Source of the DNA: Dehalococcoidia bacterium | GTDB taxonomy: Bacteria; Chloroflexota; Dehalococcoidia; JACVQG01 | Direction: 5' to 3' | DNA length: 10,131 bases | Assembly: GCA_015661045.1 (NCBI GenBank) | Contig: JACVQG010000068.1 | Span: 1-10,131, forward strand | Shown here: positions 1 to 5,945 of the stretch, piece after piece | Position numbering within the stretch: position 1 is the stretch's first letter | How the letters are laid out: every line of letters begins with the position of its first letter | The notes under the pieces: model-generated | The model's input: only the letters and a program-made list of their open reading frames with translations | What the model was told of the DNA's origin: nothing | The model's database searches: none | Made by a program: the position numbers and the translations under genes

Positions 1-542
1 AATACCAGGGCCATACCATAGACTAAAATTGCTGAGGCTATAGAGCCAAGCAGCATGTATTTCAATCCTGCTTCGGTGGACTTATTATCCTTGAGGAAAC
101 CTGCCAGGATATACAAGGAGATGCTGGTAAGCTCCAGGGAGATGTAAATGGATATAAGCTCGCGGGTAGCGGCCATGAACATCATGCCGAGGGTAGCCAG
201 CAGTATCAGGGCATAATATTCTCCTTGAAATCCTTTTAATTTGTGGACATAATCCGTGGATGCCAGGATAATCAGGATAGCAACACCGGCAAAAAATACC
301 TTAAAGAAGAGAGCATACCTGTCAACAGACAGCATCCCGTTAAAAAAAGGATTATACGTTATCTCTCTGATGATTTCGGAATTAGACAGCCACAAAGGTA
401 TAGTGGCTGCAATGACTCCAACCAGCCCCAATATACTGATGACCGCTAAAGTCCCTTTTCGTTTAACAAACAGGTCAAGGATGATTACGGCAATGGCAAA
501 GATTGCCAGGATTATTTCAGGCCCCAGTAGCGCCCAGTTCAA
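1..542 (-). CDS. nuoN: NADH-quinone oxidoreductase subunit N (NuoN), 3' end cut by window edge
   Basis: This is the N-terminal 180 residues of the antiporter-like, proton-pumping subunit N of complex I, an integral inner-membrane protein next to NuoM and NuoK. Translation from a TTG at 542-540 gives MNWALLGPEIILAIFAIAVI, then several hydrophobic helices. It continues through LSVDRYALFFKVFFAG, the GEYYALILLATLGMMFMA stretch, and SIYISLELTSISLYILAGF, whose Glu matches the conserved transmembrane Glu of this subunit family. The reading frame stays open to base 1. The TTG start is supported by AAAAAGGAG six bases upstream (plus-strand 549-554 is the core); no ATG lies near the homologous N-terminus. 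The start lies inside the end of the Nudix gene (26-nt overlap), which suggests translational coupling. The family length is roughly 450-500 residues, so more than half is outside the window. Identity is confident from motifs and position after nuoM. Confidence 0.93.
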   Translation of the reverse strand, partial: MNWALLGPEIILAIFAIAVIILDLFVKRKGTLAVISILGLVGVIAATIPLWLSNSEIIREITYNPFFNGMLSVDRYALFFKVFFAGVAILIILASTDYVHKLKGFQGEYYALILLATLGMMFMAATRELISIYISLELTSISLYILAGFLKDNKSTEAGLKYMLLGSIASAILVYGMALV

Positions 543-966
543 GGTTGGCTCCTTTTTGTGCTAATCCTGCTATTTGTAACAACCGCCGGGTATCCTCATG
601 GAGTTCGTCCCAGCGTTTATAGAGACCCTGCTTACTTACCCACAACGCTTCCCCCACATCATCCCCCACCTTCAAGTCCCCGGATATTGCTCTGGCCAGA
701 TAATCAATATAAATAACGTGGAGTCCTTTAAAACTACCCCCCTGGACTATACGTTCAAAGGGAACCAGGGGATGGATTAGAGAGATGTCCAGATTTGTCT
801 CCTCTTTGACCTCCCGCTTGATACCCTCCTCTATACTCTCTCCCCATTCCAGCCGGCCTCCGGGACATATCCATTTCCCCTGCCAGAAACCGCCCCGCCG
901 GGGAACATGCTTGACAAGTAAAAGCCTCCCCAACTCATCCTCAATCACAGCTCCCACCGCTACCAT
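517..966 (-). CDS. Nudix hydrolase (MutT-like) embedded in the nuo operon
   Basis: A soluble protein of 149 residues if started at the ATG at 966. A Nudix box is clear: G37-x5-E43-x7-R51-E52-V-x-E55-E56-T-N58-L, containing REVKEET, which matches Gx5Ex7REUxEExGU except that the late Gly is Asn58. The conserved Glu residues that bind the metal are present. Nudix enzymes hydrolyse a nucleoside diphosphate linked to another group. The substrate cannot be read here; the N-terminal MVAVGAVIEDELGRLLLVK is like MutT/ADP-ribose-pyrophosphatase-type members. A longer reading from a TTG at 1002 is possible (161 residues), but it has no ribosome-binding site, whereas AGGGG sits four bases before the ATG at 966. 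It lies between nuoM and nuoN on the same strand and overlaps nuoN by 26 nt, so it is probably co-translated with nuoN. Whether it has any role in respiration is unknown. Confidence 0.9.
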   Translation of the reverse strand: MVAVGAVIEDELGRLLLVKHVPRRGGFWQGKWICPGGRLEWGESIEEGIKREVKEETNLDISLIHPLVPFERIVQGGSFKGLHVIYIDYLARAISGDLKVGDDVGEALWVSKQGLYKRWDELHEDTRRLLQIAGLAQKGANLELGATGA

Positions 967-999
967 GATGCCCCTGTTTATAATAAGTAACCTCGCGTG

Positions 1000-1023
1000 C
1001 AAGTTGTAAAAAATATCAACTTG
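1000..1023. repeat. Short inverted repeat upstream of the Nudix gene
   Basis: The arms CAAGTTG (1000-1006) and CAACTTG (1017-1023) are perfect 7-bp inverted copies separated by the A/T-rich spacer TAAAAAATAT. The site ends about 34 bases before the proposed Nudix ATG at 966. It could be an operator or a weak hairpin in the leader, but a chance occurrence is possible. Its right arm runs two bases into the longer inverted-repeat element starting at 1022. Confidence 0.3.
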
Positions 1024-1148
1024 TCATTCTGGAGGAGTCCAGATCCATCTGGACGACGAAGAATCTGGTGGGGTGGAGAAACAAATCTCTAATTGCCTCC
1101 CGACCCTGAGATCCTTCGTCCCGATGATATCGGGACTCCAGGATGACA
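1022..1148. repeat. MITE-like inverted-repeat element of 127 bp
   Basis: The left end (1022-1066) begins TGTCATTCTGGAGGAGTC and ends GAAGAATCT. The right end (1109-1148), read in reverse complement, begins TGTCATCCTGGAGTC and ends GAAGGATCT. The two ends are thus imperfect inverted copies of about 40-45 bases. Each arm contains its own hairpin: GTCCAGAT/ATCTGGAC at 1037-1054 with a 2-nt loop, and GTCCCGAT/ATCGGGAC at 1118-1136 with a 3-nt loop. The centre (1067-1108) is non-coding. The layout fits a non-autonomous dispersed repeat. I recall similar TGTCATTCT...GAAGAATCT motifs as dispersed repeats in various bacterial genomes, but the copy number here is not visible. No target-site duplication is evident. 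Confidence 0.65.
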
Positions 1149-1211
1149 TTCAAAGTATTGCTCCATAAAATGTCGATAACTAAATAATTACTTCCACATC
1201 AGATTAAGTGG

Positions 1212-2711
1212 CTACGTACCCAAAAACCTCATAACAGGATTAATACCATTACCGATAACGTCGGTGACTATTGCCGGGTATATCCCGATAAGCATTATAG
1301 CAACCACAAAGGCGAAAATAGCTATCATCTCGACAGCGTTAGCATCTTTTACATCTGCGAATTTATCCAGGGGTGGGCCGTAGAACGCCCGTTGCAGCAT
1401 CCACAGCGTGTAGCCTGCGGTAACTACTATACCCAGGATACCCAGGATAGTGTAAAGCTGGATACCATCGAATGCATTGCTTGTAAAACTACCTACAAAG
1501 ACCAGGAATTCGGCAACGAAGCCGCTGGTGCCGGGTAACCCCAGGCTGGCCAGGCCGGCGAGGCTGAAAACGACGGCTGCCACCGGCATCTGGCGGGCCA
1601 ATCCGCCGAGCTGTGTCAGGTCCCGGTTATGATGGTTGTGTTCGTAGACTACCCCAACCATAGCAAAGAGCAGCCCTGTGACCACGCCATGGCTCACCAT
1701 CTGAAGGGCAGCGCCTGTGAGGCTGACCTGATTCAAAGCAAAGATACCGAGAAGCACATAGCCCATATGGCTGACGCTGGAGTAGGCGATGAGCCTTTTA
1801 AGGTCTTTTTGTACGATAGTAACTGCCGCCCCATAAAGGACGCCAATAATAGCCAGTATAACCAGCAGCCACGCCCATTCTTTGGCAACACCGGGAAACA
1901 GACTTACCGAGATACGGATCATGCCGTAGCCGCCCATCTTCAGGAGAACACCGGCCAGGATAACGCTCACGGCGGTCGGGGCGTTGGTATGGGCATCGGG
2001 CAGCCAGGTGTGGAAGGGGAAGACTGGCAACTTTATAGCAAAGGCCATCATTATCATGAAGAAGATAGCGGCCAACGGTATAGCGGTATTAAGGCTGGCC
2101 AGATTCATTGCGGCCAGTTGTTCCATATCGAAGGTGCCGGCGGCTGCGTACAAAGTAAGCATACCGGCAAGCATCAGGGCGCTGCCGAAAATCGTATAAA
2201 CTACGAATTTCATAGCGGCATATTCCTTGCGGCCGCTCCCCCAGATGGAAATCAGCATATACATGGGGATTAGCTCTACTTCCCAGAACAGGAAGAATAA
2301 AAGAAGGTCGAGGGATGTGAATACGCCGAGGATACCTGTTTCCAGTAGCAGCAACCAAGCGAAGTATTCTCGCGGGCGAATATTAATTCCCCAGGAGACC
2401 AACACAGATATGATTCCTATGAACGTAGTCAGCACAACCAGGGGAAGGCTCAGCCCGTCTACACCCAGGTGATACTGGGAATTCAAATTGGCTGGCAGCC
2501 AGGCGGCAATCTCACGGAACTGGAAGGAGGGCGTTCCCGGTCCACTATCAAACTGGGTATACGCCGAAAGGGATAAGCCAAAGGCTAGAAGGGTGAACAG
2601 GGCGGCAGTAAGTTTAATACCCCTGTCGCTCAGACCCCGGCCCAGGGCAATTACAATAGCCCCCAGAGTTGGCAGGAATACGATTGTTGATAATATGAAG
2701 TTAAATTCCAC
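1212..2711 (-). CDS. nuoM: NADH-quinone oxidoreductase subunit M (NuoM)
   Basis: Antiporter-like proton-pumping subunit of the complex I membrane arm, 499 residues, a normal length for the family and hydrophobic throughout with about 14 expected helices. Visible family landmarks: FLFWEVELIPMY with Glu144, the equivalent of the essential transmembrane Glu of E. coli NuoM; FAIKLPVFPFHTWLPDAH with Lys227 in the proton path; LLKMGGYG with Lys258; and LPGTSGFVAEF near the end with Glu401, the counterpart of the terminal-channel Glu. The HTWLPDAHTNAPTAVS segment separates M from L, which carries HVWLPDAMEGPTPVSA. The start is GTG at 2711, supported by GAGGT ending six bases upstream. It follows nuoL after a 62-nt gap filled by a palindromic repeat. 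All key residues are intact, so it should be functional. Confidence 0.97.
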   Translation of the reverse strand: MEFNFILSTIVFLPTLGAIVIALGRGLSDRGIKLTAALFTLLAFGLSLSAYTQFDSGPGTPSFQFREIAAWLPANLNSQYHLGVDGLSLPLVVLTTFIGIISVLVSWGINIRPREYFAWLLLLETGILGVFTSLDLLLFFLFWEVELIPMYMLISIWGSGRKEYAAMKFVVYTIFGSALMLAGMLTLYAAAGTFDMEQLAAMNLASLNTAIPLAAIFFMIMMAFAIKLPVFPFHTWLPDAHTNAPTAVSVILAGVLLKMGGYGMIRISVSLFPGVAKEWAWLLVILAIIGVLYGAAVTIVQKDLKRLIAYSSVSHMGYVLLGIFALNQVSLTGAALQMVSHGVVTGLLFAMVGVVYEHNHHNRDLTQLGGLARQMPVAAVVFSLAGLASLGLPGTSGFVAEFLVFVGSFTSNAFDGIQLYTILGILGIVVTAGYTLWMLQRAFYGPPLDKFADVKDANAVEMIAIFAFVVAIMLIGIYPAIVTDVIGNGINPVMRFLGT

Positions 2712-2727
2712 TTGTTACCTCGAAAAT

Positions 2728-2773
2728 AACCTCTCCCCCAGCCCCTCTCCGTTGACAGAGAGGGGGGTAGGGG
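2728..2773. repeat. Palindromic intergenic repeat between nuoL and nuoM
   Basis: The stretch begins AACCTCTCCCCCAG and ends GGGGTAGGGGTT, so its outer ends are themselves roughly complementary. Inside it, CCCCTCTC (2742-2749) and GAGAGGGG (2758-2765) form an 8-bp stem around an 8-nt loop. The core CCTCTCCGTTGAC followed by AGAGAGGGG recurs with one mismatch, in opposite orientation, at 5066-5087 in the nuoK gap. The repeat nearly fills the gap and stops right at the nuoL stop codon. It is likely a dispersed REP-like element. It could also form an mRNA hairpin; no T-run follows on the minus strand, so a terminator is unlikely. Confidence 0.6.
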
Positions 2774-3379
2774 TTAAGCGAATATAAATACCCCTGCTAT
2801 TATTGCCAGAATACCTATGGCGATAGCCAGTCCATAAAGCTGGAGCTGGCCTGTTTGAGACTTCCGTAGCCAGCCGCCGAACCCCGCAGCGCCATTAGCG
2901 ACGCCATTTACTGCGCCGTCAACCCCTTTGCTATCGAAGAAGTTAAACCCCTTGAACAGACCTCGAAGCAAAACCCCGCCGATGATGACCTTTTCATATA
3001 GCTCATCGAGCCAGTACTTATGGGAAAAAGTAACGTAGAAGGGTTTGAAGGTACGGCCTATGGATTCGGCTGAGATCGACTTACGGCTATACATAGCGTA
3101 AGCCAGGAAAATGCCGCTGCCTGCAACGATCAAGGATATCCATGGAAGAGGAGAATGCGTAAATATACCAAAGAGTCCGTCCACAATACTATGGGCTTCC
3201 CCTTCCTCGCCCATTAACCGGGCGAATCCTCCGGTAAGATTGAACCATCCGGAGATTACAGCCAGCACGGCCAGCACAACCATGGGGACTATCATTACCG
3301 GCGGGGCTTCATGTACCGTAGGGAGATGTCCGGCATGGGCAGTCACCGCTGAGTGGCGTTCGGATACCGTTCCAGCCAA
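2774..3379 (-). CDS. nuoL: NuoL C-terminal part, out of frame with the N-terminal part
   Basis: This frame carries the missing C-terminal third of NuoL: the segment HEAPPVMIVPMVVLAVLAVI (conserved HE.PPVM.VP of this subunit), a loop, then helices, the YWLDELYEKVIIGG segment, and the last membrane helix LAIAIGILAIIAGVFIFA. It does not look like an independent gene. The only start available is TTG at 3379, in the middle of the homologous sequence, and there is no ribosome-binding site of its own. Joining it to the upstream frame at about 3374 by dropping one base restores a single 671-residue protein that reads smoothly ...YFMTFGG-TVSERHSA.... That length is normal for NuoL. The piece contains part of the long lateral helix region and the final anchoring helix, so its loss would be expected to disable or weaken the distal pump module. 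Confidence 0.92.
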   Translation of the reverse strand: MAGTVSERHSAVTAHAGHLPTVHEAPPVMIVPMVVLAVLAVISGWFNLTGGFARLMGEEGEAHSIVDGLFGIFTHSPLPWISLIVAGSGIFLAYAMYSRKSISAESIGRTFKPFYVTFSHKYWLDELYEKVIIGGVLLRGLFKGFNFFDSKGVDGAVNGVANGAAGFGGWLRKSQTGQLQLYGLAIAIGILAIIAGVFIFA

Positions 3380-4790
3380 AGGTCATAAAATAGGCACGGA
3401 AGATGTAAAATGCAGTCATAAACACCGTAATCATAGCGAGGAAGAAGACAAGGCGGTGATGCTCCCATGCCTGTACCAGAATTTCATCCTTGCTCCAGAA
3501 TCCGGCCAGAGGCCATATCCCGGCGAGGCTCAGGGCAGCAATAAAGAATAGAGTGGACGTCCAGGGTAGAGACTTCCTCAACCCTCCCATCAATCGCATA
3601 TCGAAGGTGCCTGTAGCGTGGTTAACACTCCCGGCGCCCAGGAAGAGGAGGGCTTTAAAGAAGGCATGGTTGAACAGGTGGAAAATACCTACCGTTATAC
3701 CTAGACCTAACAGCTCGGTTTCGGGCTTGTTAGTTTTACCAAGTCCGATAATCGCCAGCGCTCCGGTTCCTAGGGCCAGCATCATATAACCCAGTTGACT
3801 GATAGTAGAATAGGCTATTACGCGTTTAATATCGTTCATTACCAGGCCCATGCTGGCAGCAAAGATGGCTGTGAAGCCGCCTATTATAGCTACCAGCGTA
3901 GCTGCATCGGCGCTATGCATGAACAGGGGCATGGTGCGGGCTACCAGGAATACACCTGCTGCCACCATCGTCGCCGCATGGATGAGGGCACTGACCGGGG
4001 TGGGGCCTTCCATTGCATCCGGCAACCAGACATGCAGAGGGAACTGGGCTGATTTGCCGGCAGCTCCGGCGAAGATACCCATTGCTGCCAGAGTTACTGC
4101 GCCCGCGGAAAGCGCCCCGACTCTGGCAAAAATTCCATCCGGTCCGTCCATTGTAAAGGTGCCTGTTTTCTGAAATAGATAAAGGATAGCCAGTAAAAAT
4201 CCCACATCACCCAGGCGGGTAACAATAAAGGCTTTCTTAGCGGCGTTAGCGGGTGCATGGAGGCCTATCGTATCCCCTGGTTTGGCGCCGGGCCTCCCGT
4301 GATACCAGAAGCCGATTAGCAGGTAGGAACACAACCCCACCCCTTCCCATCCCAGGTACATAAAGAGCAAACTATTGGAGGTAATAAGTACCAGCATAAA
4401 AGTGGTAAACAGGGCCATCCAGGCGTAGTAGCGGATGTAACCGGGGTCGCCGCGCATGTAGCCCTGGGAATAAATCTGCACCATCAGACTGACCAATGTG
4501 ACGACAATTAACATCACGGCAGTCAGCGAGTCTACCAGCAACCCTATCTCGACATTTACTTTACCGACGGTTAACCAGTGTACGGAAGGAATCTCCAGCT
4601 TGTGTCCCTCGGTTCCCATTACAGCCATCAGCGTCCACAGGGACAGCAGGAAAGCGCCCCCGATGGCAGTTATGGTGACATAGCCGGCAAGCTTATGTTG
4701 TTTGGGGAAAAAGGGACGGAGAATAATGCTATTAATAACAAAAGCCAGGAAAGGTAATAAAAGGATTAGCCAGGGAATCTGGTGTGGCAT
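3309..4790 (-). CDS. nuoL: NADH-quinone oxidoreductase subunit L (NuoL), N-terminal part; frameshifted near 3374
   Basis: Distal antiporter-like proton-pumping subunit of complex I. The ATG at 4790 directly follows the stop of the small upstream gene, with GAGGA about eight bases before it. Family landmarks: LLFMYLGWEGVGLCSYLLIG with Glu149 (the essential transmembrane Glu), TRLGDVGFLLAI, GAAGKSAQFPLHVWLPDAME with Lys246, GPTPVSALIHAATMVAAG, and FNHAFFKALLFLGAGSV. Homology runs to FRAYFMTFG at about residue 472. After that the frame reads about 20 unrelated residues (WNGIRTPLSGD...) and stops. The homologous continuation is in the +1 frame (2774-3379). The simplest reading is one extra base within GGCTGG on the minus strand; removing the T at 3374 restores GGC GGA ACG. 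It is either an assembly or sequencing error or a recent disabling mutation. The gene as a whole spans 2774-4790. Confidence 0.95.
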   Translation of the reverse strand: MPHQIPWLILLLPFLAFVINSIILRPFFPKQHKLAGYVTITAIGGAFLLSLWTLMAVMGTEGHKLEIPSVHWLTVGKVNVEIGLLVDSLTAVMLIVVTLVSLMVQIYSQGYMRGDPGYIRYYAWMALFTTFMLVLITSNSLLFMYLGWEGVGLCSYLLIGFWYHGRPGAKPGDTIGLHAPANAAKKAFIVTRLGDVGFLLAILYLFQKTGTFTMDGPDGIFARVGALSAGAVTLAAMGIFAGAAGKSAQFPLHVWLPDAMEGPTPVSALIHAATMVAAGVFLVARTMPLFMHSADAATLVAIIGGFTAIFAASMGLVMNDIKRVIAYSTISQLGYMMLALGTGALAIIGLGKTNKPETELLGLGITVGIFHLFNHAFFKALLFLGAGSVNHATGTFDMRLMGGLRKSLPWTSTLFFIAALSLAGIWPLAGFWSKDEILVQAWEHHRLVFFLAMITVFMTAFYIFRAYFMTFGWNGIRTPLSGDCPCRTSPYGT

Positions 4791-4997
4791 CTATAGTTTC
4801 CTCAATACCTCTTCGATTACGTGTTCCCTGAATTTGGGAATATATACAATATAGGGGGCGAATTCCCCCTCTTTACCACTCTGAGGGTCGGGCAGGATAC
4901 GGGTAGGCACACCCTCACCTTCAAATAGCTCTTTCCACATCTCCGCCATCATCAGGTTGGAGGCCCGTTTAACCTCCACCCACATTCCTGTTACCAT
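4791..4997 (-). CDS. Small soluble protein, DUF2007-like (putative signal-transducing protein family)
   Basis: A 68-residue protein encoded between nuoK and nuoL. After MVTG it reads MWVEVKRASNLMMAEMWKEL, then FEGEGVPTRILPD, a short polar loop, and a closing strand-helix unit PYIVYIPKFREHVIEEVLRK. This pattern (short strand, helix with A.NL..AE, EGVP.R, strand, final helix) resembles the small DUF2007 family of 65-80 residues. That match is from memory of the family's look, not a search. No cysteines, membrane helix or signal peptide are visible. The ATG at 4997 has GGAG six bases upstream. A Met at codon 5 is an alternative start, but AGGA there is too close. The stop abuts the nuoL ATG with no spacer, so translation is probably coupled to nuoL. 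Function is unknown; its position suggests a link to assembly or regulation of the complex. Confidence 0.8.
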   Translation of the reverse strand: MVTGMWVEVKRASNLMMAEMWKELFEGEGVPTRILPDPQSGKEGEFAPYIVYIPKFREHVIEEVLRKL

Positions 4998-5013
4998 TTA
5001 TATCTCCATACGA

Positions 5014-5035
5014 GGGCGAACACACCGGTTCGCCC
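5014..5035. repeat. Hairpin repeat with GGGCGAAC/GTTCGCCC arms
   Basis: The perfect 8-bp arms GGGCGAAC (5014-5021) and GTTCGCCC (5028-5035) surround the 6-nt loop ACACCG. It sits just upstream of the ribosome-binding site of the 68-codon gene on the minus strand. I recall the wider motif GGGGCGAACCGGTGTGTTCGCCC as a dispersed element in environmental bacterial genomes, but copies elsewhere cannot be seen here. Confidence 0.5.
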
Positions 5036-5059
5036 CTACGATTGATGGGCAACCATTAT

Positions 5060-5126
5060 TATTTTCCCCTCTCCGTCAACGGAGAGGGCGGGCACACGCC
5101 TAAGGCGGGTCGGGGAGAGGTCATCC
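5060..5126. repeat. Palindromic intergenic repeat downstream of nuoK
   Basis: A perfect 10-bp inverted repeat CCCTCTCCGT (5067-5076) / ACGGAGAGGG (5079-5088) leaves 2 bases between the arms. A second small palindrome, CGCCTAAGGCG, is at 5097-5107, followed by GGGGAGAGGT, which is complementary to the CCTCTCC run. On the minus strand it reads ACCTCTCCCC ... CCTCTCCGTTGAC GGAGAGGGG, the same family as the repeat at 2728-2773 but in opposite orientation. It lies directly after the nuoK stop (5128). A stem this strong could slow ribosomes or stabilise the mRNA end. A terminator role is unlikely because only A/T-mixed bases follow on the minus strand and more nuo genes lie downstream. Confidence 0.6.
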
Positions 5127-5127
5127 C

Positions 5128-5439
5128 TCACCATTTCATTAAATCTATCTCGCCCACATCCACCTTTTCCCGCTGCCGGTACAGGGCAATTATAATGGCC
5201 AGGCCAACGGCTACTTCTGCTGCGGCCACTGTCATAACAAAGATAGCGAATATCTGCCCGGTGAGGAGGTCCGGGACGATGAACCGGGAAAAAGCTACCA
5301 GGGCCACATTGGAGGCATTTAGCATTATTTCAATAGACATGAGGATTATTACTGCATTACGTTTGGCCAGCGCCCCGTACAGCCCGATGCAGAACAGGAT
5401 TGCCGAAAGGATTATATAATGTTGCAGTCCTATAGCCAT
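5128..5439 (-). CDS. nuoK: NADH-quinone oxidoreductase subunit K (NuoK)
   Basis: Small membrane subunit of complex I, 103 residues with three hydrophobic helices, the usual length. It is homologous to MrpC-type antiporter subunits and contributes to the proton channel next to NuoJ and NuoN. The two functionally important transmembrane glutamates are present: Glu37 in ILMSIEIMLNASN and Glu75 in VAAAEVAVGLAI, matching E. coli Glu36 and Glu72. The ATG at 5439 follows the nuoJ stop after 2 nt. Its own ribosome-binding site is poor (AAAGAGA), so it probably depends on coupling to nuoJ. It is followed by a 130-nt gap with two palindromic repeats, after which the cluster continues. Confidence 0.97.
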   Translation of the reverse strand: MAIGLQHYIILSAILFCIGLYGALAKRNAVIILMSIEIMLNASNVALVAFSRFIVPDLLTGQIFAIFVMTVAAAEVAVGLAIIIALYRQREKVDVGEIDLMKW

Positions 5440-5441
5440 AT

Positions 5442-5945
5442 CTATTTCTCTTTCACCAGGACAATAGCGCCTATAACTGCTGCCAGGAGAAGGATAGAAG
5501 CTATCTCGAAAGGCAGGACAAAACCTGCATCCATGTCGAGTAACTTTAACCCTATGGCAGCGGTTGTTGGTTCAAGGGCAACCTCAGTATTTGTCTTAGG
5601 CCAGTCTGTTTGATTAAAAACCCATATCATGCTGATCAGTAACAAGACACTGGCGATACCCGCGCCCACCTGCCAGCGGGAGAACGGGCTGCCACGCATC
5701 GCCTCTTTGGTAAGCATTATCCCCAGGAGTAACAAAATTGCGATAGCGCCTACGTATACGAGAATCTGGACCATTGCCAGGAAATCAGCCCCCAGGGTCA
5801 CGAACAGTCCGGCTATAGCGAAGAAACAGGAGATGAGGAGCAACGCTGCCCTGAATACGTTTCTCAACAGGACTACTGCAAGAGCCGACCCGACGCTGGC
5901 TATTGCCAGCAGCCAGAACGCGATAGATAGCCCGGCATCCTGCAT
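5442..5945 (-). CDS. nuoJ: NADH-quinone oxidoreductase subunit J (NuoJ)
   Basis: Membrane subunit of complex I, 167 residues with five expected helices; homologous to the ND6 subunit, which links quinone chemistry to the pumps. The third-helix signature is clear: DFLAMVQILVYVGAIAILLL, holding the conserved YVGA.A.L segment where the flexible pi-bulge lies in known structures. The N-terminus SIAFWLLAIASVGSALAVVL with RNVFRAAL is also typical. The C-terminal helix LPFEIASILLLAAVIGAIVL is followed by a short charged tail VKEK. The ATG at 5945 shares one base with the nuoI stop (TAATG) and is preceded by GGGGGT at six bases. No anomalies are visible. Confidence 0.96.
   Translation of the reverse strand: MQDAGLSIAFWLLAIASVGSALAVVLLRNVFRAALLLISCFFAIAGLFVTLGADFLAMVQILVYVGAIAILLLLGIMLTKEAMRGSPFSRWQVGAGIASVLLLISMIWVFNQTDWPKTNTEVALEPTTAAIGLKLLDMDAGFVLPFEIASILLLAAVIGAIVLVKEK

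Larger units (their letters stand above)
967..1211. other. nuoM-Nudix intergenic region, 245 bp
   Basis: This is the largest gap in the cluster. It holds a 127-bp inverted-repeat element (1022-1148) and a small 7-bp inverted repeat (1000-1023). I see no credible open reading frame, no tRNA, and no hairpin followed by a T-run of terminator type. On the minus strand I could not find a convincing -35/-10 pair, although the A/T-rich stretches 1007-1016 and 1160-1205 leave room for a promoter for the Nudix and nuoN genes. Confidence 0.6.

Noticed and set aside
967..1002. Longer Nudix protein starting at TTG 1002
   Set aside because: There is no ribosome-binding site before the TTG, while the ATG at 966 has AGGGG at short spacing and begins right at the usual domain start.
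1022..1148. CRISPR array or tRNA-like structure
   Set aside because: There are only two inverted arms rather than direct repeats with spacers, and no cloverleaf or anticodon arm can be drawn.
1629..2273. 214-codon open frame on the plus strand
   Set aside because: It lies wholly antisense to nuoM, is rich in Gln/His/Gly with no family resemblance, and has no ribosome-binding context. It is a shadow of the real gene.
2089..2358. 89-codon minus-strand frame inside nuoM
   Set aside because: It is an alternative frame within the intact nuoM coding sequence, with no motif.
2728..2773. Rho-independent terminator after nuoL
   Set aside because: There is a stem but no T-run on the minus strand, and nuoM follows closely with its own ribosome-binding site. 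A dispersed repeat explains it better.
3365..3385. Programmed +1 frameshift in nuoL
   Set aside because: No slippery codon next to a rare codon or stop, no strong stimulator structure, and no precedent known to me in nuoL. A sequence error or mutation is simpler.
3111..3551. 146-codon plus-strand frame across the nuoL frameshift site
   Set aside because: It is antisense to nuoL, low in recognisable motifs, and exists only as the complement of a conserved coding region.
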